64,000 nucleotides of DNA, from the NCBI GenBank assembly GCA_030323885.1, contig CM059193.1, positions 54,030,749-54,094,748 on the forward strand, given 5' to 3'. The notes under the pieces were generated by a model that was not told the DNA's origin, ran no database searches, and was given only the letters and a program-made list of their open reading frames with translations. Numbering within the stretch: the stretch's first letter is position 1; each line of letters opens with the position of its first letter. This document shows, piece by piece, positions 56,314 to 64,000 of the stretch. The stretch is from Branchipolynoe longqiensis. Taxonomy: Eukaryota; Annelida; Polychaeta; Phyllodocida; Polynoidae. A program made the position numbers and the translations under genes.

Positions 56314-57901
56314 CTTAGACCCACTACTGATCGAATAAGGCGTGTTTAACTTTGTGAATAAACACACGTGTCTGTATGTAGCTCCATACATATACATACA
56401 CATATACATACATACATTCATATATACACATAATACATATATACCCATATGCATACACACGGATATACATGTACACATATATAGAAGTATATACATACAC
56501 ACAATATGCACACACCCACACACACATATATAAATAGCTTACCATAGTATCGAGAATACGCGCACATTCTTGAAGAAGCACCAGGATTAGCAAGTTTACC
56601 ACGTAAATTGACGTTCTCCATATAACAGGCATGTGATTAGGTGCAGGAAAAAACCCTGAGAATTCTTTTAGGTTATCATGGGGACACACAGCACCCCACT
56701 GAGTTGCGAGAGGGATGCAAATAGTCTATTTCAGAGGTGCTTTGGTGGCCAGAAAAAAAACGGAATTTTAAAAAACAACGAAAGTTTTTAAAACAATGGA
56801 AATCAGGTTTCGGCGGCCAGAAAACCACCCAAAATTCCGGTTAAAACTGGGTGAAATCACATGCCTGATATAAGTGCGCATACAATGAATTACCTGAATG
56901 ACAATGTGGTTTAGATAATTATGGCTCACTTGAACCAACCAAGACACAGGTAACAACCGCCAACATGATATTTAACTGAAATTCATTGTCTTAAATAACA
57001 TAATTGTATCAACTTGATCACACCCAGCTCAGTGATTCCTTAATAATATATGGAAATGGTAAAAATTATGGAGACATTGTATGTAAAATGCCTAACGCTA
57101 TGTAAAACCGCATTGTGACCGGTATCAGTTGAGACACATTTCACCATTTTGTAAATCCCGCTTGAATCTCATTTTTGGTTTTCCTACAAGATTGGTAAGG
57201 GACAGTCCAGAAGTATTGATGTTCTTCGCAAACCGAACAGTGTTTGAAAGGTGGGAAGGGGGTAAAAAGACATGTGGGAATCATAGTTGGCTGTGTACGT
57301 CGCTTTCACTGTCACAGGGTTGTTGTGCCATGTGACATTGCGTCCCGAACTATTACTCACTATGAGAAATCATGATGTTCTACTGCCCTCCCCATGTTCC
57401 ACATCAAAATTAGAATCCATAGAAAATTTAAATAAAGAATTAAACATTTTGCGGCGGCATTACCAGGTCAAGTAAATGAGTGAGTGATTTCTGTATAAGT
57501 CTTCCTCCTTCAATTATCCCCATTTCACATCAGAAAAATCAGCATTATCCATGGCATTTGTTTAAAATATATTTGTTTACATTTATTTAATCATTTAGTT
57601 TAAATTTGGTATAATTTATCGCCATCGTCGTTTTTATTATTATCATCATCGTCAGAATTCCTAGTAATATAACCATCATGATTAATAATAATAATAATAA
57701 TAGTAATTAAATTGCATAATTTATTACCATCATCGTTATTATTATCATCATTATTCCTAGTATCATTACCTTCATGATTAATAATAATATTAATAATACA
57801 ATTTTAAAAAGTAATAAAATAATAACAATTAAAAATTAAACACATTTTCCGGCGGCAATTGATAGGTCAGGTAGAGAGTGGGCTGAGCACAAATACATAC
57901 A

Positions 57902-57932
<31 letters not shown>

Positions 57933-57950
57933 GTAATCCACGAAAAGAAA
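56314..57950. other. 3' intergenic region of GNPTAB with microsatellites
   Basis: (CATA)/(ATAC)-rich DNA at 56.38-56.53 kb, (ATT)/(ATC) trinucleotide tracts at 57.62-57.80 kb, (CATA)n at 57.90-57.93 kb. Minus-strand AATAAA hexamers at 57582-57587 and 57633-57638 (TTTATT on plus) are candidate GNPTAB poly(A) signals. No other gene is recognised. Confidence 0.5.
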
Positions 57951-58051
57951 GTGACCTAGAACTTGAGATAAATGCGCACGACGATGAGAAACAAGGCAAC
58001 CAGCAGCACCACCATGAGGCCCTCAGCGGACACGAGCCGGAGACAGTACCG

Positions 58052-58234
58052 TCATACTTCCACCACGTCTGGCCGCCGCGACGCCTCCTGCCCGCCGGCG
58101 CCCTCTGGCGGTGACCCCGCAGCGTCACCACTTCCGCTGGCGGGCTTTTTGTGCGCGGCGTGGTGCGGCTGGTCCTCGTCGTACTGCGATGGCGCCGCGC
58201 GCGGCCTGAAGAACCGCCGCCGGACGGAGGTGAA
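58052..58234 (-). CDS. GNPTAB: GNPTAB last exon (60 codons and stop), cytosolic tail
   Basis: Acceptor CCCTACCCAG before 58234. It begins [12 protein letters not shown], matching the basic post-membrane motif of the family, then a Gly/Ala/Pro-rich tail ending DVVEV and TGA. The coding sequence is much more GC-rich than the flanking introns. The same frame stays open for 31 codons after the TGA. Confidence 0.85.
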   Translation of the reverse strand, partial: FTSVRRRFFRPRAAPSQYDEDQPHHAAHKKPASGSGDAAGSPPEGAGGQEASRRPDVVEV

Positions 58235-61200
58235 CTGGGTAGGGGGAAAATGGTTGATTGGTTGTTGGAGTTTTACGTCCTGGCAACATCTAACGTCATA
58301 TCAGGACGGGTACCGACTTGTGACAGTGGTGACTTAATGGTGCTGCCCCACTAGGAAATCAGGCCGCCGGCACCATGACGCGATTTCCCACTCAGTCACT
58401 ATCATGACACTGGTTGGCTGGGTAGTTGTTGGATTTTTACGTCCTGGCAACATCTAAGGTCATATCAGGACAGGTACCAATTTGTGACAGTGCACACTCT
58501 TGGGGACTTTATGGTGCTGCCCCATTGGGAAATTAGTCTGCTGGCCAACCCATGACCCTATTTCCCACTCAGTCACATTATCCTGACACTGAGCTAACCA
58601 GTCATTGTTTATCTTATTAATGCCGAGTGCCAGGCGAGGTAGCGACAAGTATGAATTTTGTATGTCATTGGTTTGACTCGACCGGGAATCGAACTCCCGA
58701 TCTCCCGCATGGGAAATTTCCCCTGCTTAATCAATTAATGAACAAAAACTAAAATTAAAGCAAATGTATTCTACAAAATACCCAATTTAAGATTTGAGGA
58801 AACTGACATCCTCTAATAAAGAAAGCAAGCATTTAAACGAAAACGAGGCTACTCACCTTGTCGGCGAAAAAGGAGCCGACTGTGAACAAGATGAGCACCC
58901 CCAGCGCCACCTGTGTCCACAGCTTCAACCAATCTCGGTACTTCCGCCTGTTGCCGAGAATGAGAATGAAAGCAATAAACGGCAATACTAAAGGCCTTGT
59001 TCATTTGTTTGTTTGTTGTTTTACGTCCTAGCAACATCTAAGGTCATATCAGGCCACGTACCGACAGTGTGCACTCATGGTGGATTTATGGTGCTCCCCC
59101 ACTGGGAGACTAGGCCGCCACCACCATGATCTGATATCTCACTGAGTCAGATTATCCTGACACTGAGCCAAACCAGTCCTTGCCCTATCCTAATAATGCT
59201 GAGTGCCTGGCTAGGAAGCGACAAGTATCAATTTCTAAGTCATTGGTTTGACTCAACCAGGGTTCGAACCCATGTGTTCGGATCCCCCAAACTCCCAAAA
59301 CAGGACTCATTCAGTCATCCCGTTTGGTCGCTAAAGGCTATTTGGGTATTAATCATTCATGAACTATAATCGAAATATACTTTTTTATACATAAATGTAT
59401 GGACCGGATGCGTTGGCTGAATTGTTAGAGTGCAGGCTTCCCATGTGGAAGGTCTGGATTTTGAATCCCGGTCGAGTCAAAGCAATGACTCGCAAAATTG
59501 ATACTTTTTGCTACCTAGCTTGATGCTCGTCATTACTAGGATAGGGCAAGGAGCAGTGGAATGAGGAAGACCAATTGCTTGCAATAGAAATCCCCCCCCC
59601 CCCCAGCATAAGTTGCATAGCCCGATGGTTTTGACTTTCTGTCATTTTTCTAGATAAATATATTAAATTGATTGTTATAATCTACCTTGCTTTAGTTTGA
59701 AGTAACTTTTATTTTAAACGGCTAACTTTTGAGATATTTGAAGTGCAAACATGTAAAATTAATTTATGCAAGCACACTAAAACTCTCGACACCATAGCTT
59801 TCGCAGTAGCAGGTTCTATTAAATTGACTCAGTGTTCCCTTCTATGTGGCAAGATATATCTAATAAGTGCATCAGTATCTAAATTAGATACATGGAATAC
59901 AATTTAGATAATATTTTGTTGTTGTTGAAATTTTGATGCTTCATCGGACTATGCGGATTTAAACAACACGTGTAACCAACAACAATTTAAAAATTAATTA
60001 AAATTAAAATGCAGCTCACCATTCCCTGAGTTCGGTGGTGTGCAGGAACCTGTTCCGGTACTCCCGGGGCAGCTCAAACTCGGACGGGTTGGGCAGGATG
60101 GACTCGTAGAAGTCCACCAGCACCGCTTTCACCGTCTTCGCCTCTTCGCGACTGTGATCCATGTTATCATTCAGGCATATGAACTTCCTGAGGAGAAAGG
60201 CATGTATACATTAGCAGGAAACCACTTGCTTGACACTGCATGATCTGATGAAAGCATCAAATGGCAATATGGACATGCAGAAATCCACTAGCACCGTCTT
60301 CGTCTCTTCGCGACTGTGATCCATTTTATTGTTAAGGCATATGAACTTACTGAGGAGAAAGGCACATAAACATTAGCAGAAAGCCAATTGCTTAACATTG
60401 CATAATCCGATGAAAGCATCAAATTTTCTAAAACCAAAACCATTGTTTTTAAAACACCTACATTTGATCCGACATATCCAGCTTAGATGCAGGTGCACTC
60501 ATTTTCGGTGTGCACACCAACATTAATTTGGCATGTTTTCACTTCAAAATATCCCTCAAAGTCAACCCTTTCAAATACAAGGTACTTCAAAGTAGACGAA
60601 ATCAGATTAACTTAATAGTTATCTAAAAAGAAATATGGCGGAAACTTAAAACCATTGGATTTTTCAAATTTGTTCTGTACACTTACACAGTAAGTGTAGT
60701 GGCAGTAGCGATGTGCACTCGCCTCACCTGGTACACGTGGCTAGGTTAGGTTTATCACGAGGCCTAGGTGGTCCAACGGTGAGGATACACACTTCAGAAT
60801 GGCAGAAGTGCATGTCCGGCACCAGGCATGGTGTCCCAAGGTGTTTGTTGACCCTCTCATGTACAGAAGTCATTGGTTTGATTCGACCGGGAACAGAACT
60901 CACGATCTCCCACCCACGATTCGGCCATCGCGCCCGGTACATAAATGTAAAAACTAAAGAAATGTCCAAGAAAATCCTCTTCGACAGAAATGCGGTCTTT
61001 CACCCCAGAAAAGGGGTGACCTACTTTGGATTTCGCCGGATGTCGTCCAGCTGCCCAACCACTTGCGACACATTTGTGTGAATCATCTTGAAGGCGATCT
61101 CACTGTCGTCGACGATCTCATGCCTAAAAGACAACAACCAATATTTATTCATGTCGGCAACAAAGCATCAAAGGTCATATTCATGGACCTTGTCTCCTCC

Positions 61201-63004
61201 TACAATGTATTTGATACTATACAGTAATACCTGTGTACAATGGCTAACTCTGTATCCAGACCAATGTTGTCTTTACATCGCAGGTGTCCTGTCATCAGAG
61301 AACTATATAATGCCCTACTCAATAAGAAATTGATAGGCTCTAACTGAAGTTTATCTTACAGAAAACCAAAGCGCATAATAAATAATAACAATAACACATT
61401 GCTCCCCCACAATTTTTACGTTATACATCACATTAACAAAAATGGGTATTTACCTGTATTTTGTCCTTCCTTTGAAGTTTTTCTGAATGAGATCGACTAT
61501 GGGACTGCAGTTGTTGATCAGTGATTTTGTTACTTGAGGCTGCAAACAGAACTTACGTATTTAAAGTTGCATAATCTGATGGTTTTGAGTTTTGTCATTT
61601 TCTGAGATAAATATATTAGGTTGATCATTATAATCTATCTTACTTTAGCTTGAAGTAACTTTTATTTGAAATGGCTAACCTTTGAGATATTTGAAGTGCA
61701 AACATGCCAAATTGGTCATAATGCGAAGCATTGCGTTTGATGCGAGGAGAGGAAGAGACCCTCCCCCGCCCCGCGCTGTCGCGCTGCCTTCTCACCTCGG
61801 CAGACGGCGCGGCGCGCCGCCACCTCCCCCGCCCCCCATGTCGCGCAGCACTCGCGCCTCACCCGACTCCCGCTGCTCGCCACCTCTCGCCCTCCCCCGG
61901 GCCGGCAGCATTCACACCTCACCTGCTGTCGCCCTTCCCCCTTCCCTTATAAGGTCGCCCACCGGCCTCCCTCAGGCACTCGCCCTCCTGCCGTCTCCCA
62001 GCTCTCTGCTTTTTCCACCTTTGGGATTTCTTCACCTCGGACCGCTGCATCCCCTCGGACCGATCCCCCGCCGCATCAAGCACCGCGGAAGGGAAAGCGG
62101 ACGACCGCCACGGCCACCCCGGCCCCCTCCTCGGGCACGCCGGGAGGCGCCTCGCCCAGCTCGGCCCCGGGTCCCTCCCCGGCGCCGCGGGACCAGCCCT
62201 CGGGCGCTGAGGCTGCCCTCCGACACATCACGGCCCGTCGGCTTCGGACGACGTACAGCCCACCGCCCATCACATCACCTCGGGCACACGTCACGGGGGA
62301 GCGCACCCCCCCCCCCCCCCCCCCCCCCGCCACCTCAAGCACCGCCCCGGGGGGCACAGACCAAAGGCTTCAGCAGTAAAAAGTTCTATTAAATTGGCTT
62401 GGTAGTCCATTCTATGTGGCAAAAAAATGCTTAAATAAGTGAATCAGTGTCTAAGTTAGATACGTAGAATCAAATCTAGCTCAGTGTTTTGGTTCTAAAA
62501 ATTTGATACTTTCATTGGACTATGCAGCTTTAAATTTCATGTAAGACCGGCTTATTACATTGCACCCGAGAAGTCCAGACTATGGGTAGTTCAGGGTCCA
62601 TACGGGGCCTGGAAAGTCATAAAAAGTCTTGAACTTCCTTTTCTCCATCTCAAAGACTTTAAAGACCTTGAATTGAACATATTTTGGGCAATTAGTCAAA
62701 AACAGCCTTGAACAGTGTTGAAATAGCCTTGAATTCCATATGAGTACATGTGTAAGGACCCTGGTAGTTAGCGAGATCTCGGGGCTCATACGTATACAAC
62801 TACTGCCATACATATTTATCCGGCGCCAGGTGAAAATGATGATAAGATACTCTAGAGGCTGAATTAGTCTGACGGTAGAAGACTGCTTAGTGTTACCATT
62901 TCCTTTTCATAGTAGACCTCCATCTGCCGGCCCCAGGTGAAGGTTGCGAGTGCCGGTAGGTGCTGGGAACAGTTGATGAGCATTTGCTCCATCCCGGTCA
63001 GCGT
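58052..63004 (-). CDS. GNPTAB: N-acetylglucosamine-1-phosphotransferase alpha/beta subunit, 3' part (six exons)
   Basis: Exons on the minus strand: 63004-62897, 61539-61454, 61123-61025, 60187-60020, 58947-58857 and 58234-58052 (stop TGA 58054-58052). All introns are GT-AG, and the phases (0, 2, 2, 2, 0) keep one frame giving 244 residues. The product is the C-terminal beta-subunit part of the Golgi enzyme that transfers GlcNAc-1-phosphate to mannose on lysosomal hydrolases, the first step of the mannose-6-phosphate signal. Diagnostic stretches are [48 protein letters not shown] and [12 protein letters not shown], followed by one transmembrane helix ([16 protein letters not shown]). The alpha part and the start lie beyond the right edge. 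The cytoplasmic tail is longer and more Gly/Ala/Pro-rich than in vertebrates, as I recall that family. Confidence 0.93.
58253..58405 (-). mobile_element. SINE 3' fragment
   Basis: TTTTACGTCCTGGCAACATC then CATATCAGGACGGGTACCGA, the tail half of the SINE family in reverse orientation, beginning 19 bases outside the last GNPTAB exon. The head is missing. Confidence 0.8.
58425..58738 (-). mobile_element. tRNA-derived SINE in a GNPTAB intron
   Basis: It has the full body (TTTTTACGTCCTGGCAACAT ... GGTTTGACTCGACCGGGAAT) and part of the tRNA-like head, which decays after the B box at 58.70 kb. Confidence 0.8.
58857..58947 (-). CDS. GNPTAB: GNPTAB exon (91 nt), C-terminal transmembrane helix
   Basis: Acceptor CGGCAACAG, donor AAG|GTGAGT. 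It encodes [20 protein letters not shown] and [10 protein letters not shown], the membrane anchor of the beta subunit near its C-terminus. Confidence 0.93.
59005..59330 (-). mobile_element. tRNA-derived SINE in a GNPTAB intron
   Basis: Body TTTTACGTCCTAGCAACATC to GGTTTGACTCAACCAGGGTT, B box GGTTCGAACCC in reverse, and head end CATTCAGTCATCCCG. It lies about 60 bases from the transmembrane exon. Confidence 0.8.
59402..59580 (+). mobile_element. SINE 5' half, plus orientation
   Basis: A box GTTGGCTGAATTGTTAGAG, B box TTTTGAATCCCGGTCGAG, then the body start (AAAATTGATACTTTTTGC, ACTAGGATAGGGCAAGGA). It is truncated into a C-run at 59590. Confidence 0.75.
59612..59958. mobile_element. 345-bp MITE, copy 2, in a GNPTAB intron
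   Basis: Ends GTTGCATAGCCCGATGG and CATCGGACTATGCGGATTTA inverted to each other. Interior phrases GCTAACTTTTGAGATATTTG and TTCCCTTCTATGTGGC are shared with the other copies. Confidence 0.8.
60020..60187 (-). CDS. GNPTAB: GNPTAB exon (168 nt), [12 protein letters not shown] block
   Basis: Acceptor CTTTCTCCTCAG, donor TG|GTGAGC. It encodes [20 protein letters not shown] and then the AVLVDFYES and [12 protein letters not shown] motifs, nearly identical in kind to vertebrate GNPTAB. A 69-base copy of its 5' part with splice-like flank is repeated at about 60283-60365 (see findings). Confidence 0.95.
60400..60500. mobile_element. MITE terminal fragment
   Basis: GCATAATCCGATGAAAGCAT followed by AAAACCAAAACCATTG is the inverted MITE end. 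A shorter trace lies at 60241-60262. The rest of the element is absent. Confidence 0.6.
60850..60945 (-). mobile_element. tRNA-like SINE head
   Basis: In reverse: GGCGCGATGGCCGAATCGTG (A box) and TTCTGTTCCCGGTCGAATCA (B box). The sequence just upstream on the plus strand (60751-60790) also looks like part of a tRNA-like head. The body is missing. Confidence 0.5.
61025..61123 (-). CDS. GNPTAB: GNPTAB exon (99 nt), VVGQLDDIR block
   Basis: Acceptor GTCTTTTAG, donor AA|GTAGGT (a weaker donor). It encodes [20 protein letters not shown] and then [12 protein letters not shown], one of the best conserved parts of the family. Confidence 0.93.
61454..61539 (-). CDS. GNPTAB: GNPTAB exon (86 nt)
   Basis: Acceptor TGTTTGCAG, donor AG|GTAAAT. 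It encodes [20 protein letters not shown] and then NFKGRTKY, leaving two bases of an arginine codon completed in the next exon. Confidence 0.88.
61560..62535. mobile_element. 345-bp MITE, copy 3, split by a GC-rich insert
   Basis: The left half (TTTAAAGTTGCATAATCTGA ... GTGCAAACATGCCAAATTGG) ends near 61735. The right half resumes near 62356 (CAGCAGTAAAAAGTTCTATT ... GGACTATGCAGCTTTAA). Joining the two halves restores the order seen in copies 1 and 2. Confidence 0.8.
61735..62355. other. GC-rich 620-bp insert of unknown origin
   Basis: Composition is very C/G-rich, unlike the AT-rich intron around it, with a C-run at 62307-62328. It contains a CTTATAAGG TATA-like box at 61944 followed by initiator-like CTCAGGCACTC. 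Frames on both strands are Pro/Arg/Ala-rich and not recognisable; the plus-strand frame even starts and ends in MITE sequence. No target duplication is evident. Confidence 0.6.
62897..63004 (-). CDS. GNPTAB: GNPTAB exon (36 codons, phase 0-0)
   Basis: Acceptor GTGTCCAG before 63004, donor G|GTAACA after 62897. It encodes [16 protein letters not shown] and ends VYYEKEM, with a conserved-looking NCS sequon. Confidence 0.88.
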
Positions 63005-63109
63005 CTGGACACACAGACAAGGAGGCAAGGTCAACAAGCTGTGACGTCACAAATACATGTCTTAAACACATCATACTAACAGCACACTAACATCCACTGT
63101 TCTGATTTA

Positions 63110-63235
63110 CTTAAAGCTGCATAGTCTGATGAAAGCATAACATTTTCAAAACCAAAATAATTATCTAGATTTGATTTTACTATATCTAACTTAGGTACTG
63201 GTGCACTTGTGATTAAATCCACTGAGTTACATATT
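63110..63235. mobile_element. MITE terminal fragment, reverse orientation
   Basis: AAAGCTGCATAGTCTGATGA, AAAACCAAAATAATTATC and GGTACTGGTGCACTTGTG are the inverted right end of the 345-bp MITE. Confidence 0.65.
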
Positions 63236-63904
63236 TACGATACATATATATCTATTTGAAAATATGTATATGTATTCTTTTAGAAAAACAATGCTCAAAG
63301 AAAATGCTAGAGCCATGCAAATTGCAATACAATATAATGCATTTTCACTGAATGCATAATACTTTTATCGAACTGGATTTGCATGCAGTTACTATTACAG
63401 CTGATAGGTCATTTATAATATGTATAATACTTTTATTATTGAACAGGATTTGCATGCAGTTACTATTGCAACTGCTAGATTCATTTGTGTATCTCTGGCA
63501 CTGACAATATACAGTATTCAATGAATAAATAACATTTAATAAAAAAAACCACTAAAATCTGTCCTCTTCTGTGAATATGCAAATGTTGTAACAACAATTT
63601 GTGTCGAAATTGTTATCATGGGCCAAATAGACCAATGAGAAACAATAAAATATTTAAATTTTAGACCACAGAATTGTCTGTCAGTGAACATGTCCTGGTC
63701 TCATCATATATTTTTTTGACACGTGTTTGTTTCCTCAAAGAGCAGTCTATAGGTTATCTGTATATCAGCTGCAGCATTACATATTATTTGTTTATAAGGG
63801 ACATTGGGAAGACAACCATTAATGTCCTCACTGTTCCTAGAATTTCTGACAAGAGTCAAAAGGTTAATTTACGTTTGTGAACTGTGTATGGAAATTGTGG
63901 GAAA
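63236..63904. other. GNPTAB intron, nothing further recognised
   Basis: AT-rich. A phrase containing TTTGCATGCAGTTACTATT is duplicated at 63380 and 63459. A 68-codon plus frame at 63674-63880 is unsupported. Confidence 0.5.
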
Positions 63905-64000
63905 AAAAAAGAGTCTAAAATGTCTTACAGTCCCACTGCAATACGGGCCCTCTGAGTTACCATCCGCCCCTCTCGGGGTAGGGACTGGAGCAGTGCCGGA
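63905..64000 (-). CDS. GNPTAB: Possible further upstream GNPTAB exon, partial
   Basis: On the minus strand a donor-like ACT|GTAAGA lies at about 63929/63928, and the frame above it to the window edge is open (ending GPYCSGT in phase 0, compatible with the next exon). I do not recognise the residues, so this is only a candidate; the extent is approximate. Confidence 0.2.

Noticed and set aside
61682..62392. 236-codon plus-strand frame rich in Pro and Arg
   Set aside because: It starts and ends inside MITE sequence and crosses the GC-rich insert, so it is a chance chimera.

Overview
This is a stretch of a metazoan nuclear genome, most likely from a marine invertebrate; I cannot place the phylum. 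The evidence is spliceosomal GT-AG introns, an interrupted single-copy host gene (GNPTAB), tRNA-headed SINEs, Jockey/I-type LINEs with RNase H, Ty3/Gypsy and DIRS retroelements, and very abundant micro- and minisatellites. It is an assembled contig with one N gap (19807-20307). Coding density is low and most long open frames belong to mobile elements.

Layout. 1-9.1 kb: a degenerate Ty3/Gypsy element on the minus strand, broken by two Jockey/I-type LINE insertions (about 3.8-6.29 kb plus; 7.87-8.64 kb minus, with a 10-bp target duplication). 9.3-10.07 kb: a minisatellite that reverses strand halfway. 10.17-11.4 kb: a LINE 3' relic and a terminal-repeat element carrying an 80-bp tandem repeat. 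11.44-19.8 kb: the most unusual region. A roughly 90-bp tandem repeat with seven perfect TGACGTCA palindromes leads straight into a compact gene cluster: an unknown 214-aa protein, a 438-aa protein with a PC4-like C-terminal half, convergent poly(A) signals, and on the minus strand a small membrane-protein frame and a two-exon gene whose frame carries one stop inside a histidine/aspartate-coding microsatellite. A further isolated exon lies just before the gap.

20.3-31 kb: short repeats, (GTTG)n-like DNA, a DIRS end fragment, two tandem inverted-repeat elements, a GGC-rich minisatellite open in several frames, and one candidate host exon. 31.6-39 kb: AT-rich DNA with tandem repeats and a 5'-truncated Gypsy pol with an 818-codon frame. 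39.2-45.2 kb: non-autonomous DNA elements, a second copy of the 9-10 kb minisatellite with its flank, a MITE and a SINE. 45.2-55.5 kb: three DIRS retrotransposons. DIRS-A (plus) and DIRS-B (minus) are fused head-to-head and both lack the recombinase; DIRS-C (minus) has gag, reverse transcriptase/RNase H and a tyrosine recombinase that ends before its catalytic tyrosine.

58-64 kb: the 3' end of a GNPTAB orthologue on the minus strand (six exons with matching phases), encoding the Golgi N-acetylglucosamine-1-phosphotransferase that starts the mannose-6-phosphate tag on lysosomal enzymes. Its introns are full of SINEs and a 345-bp MITE family, one copy of which is split by a GC-rich insert. After its stop codon the frame continues for 31 codons that spell a hydrophobic helix.
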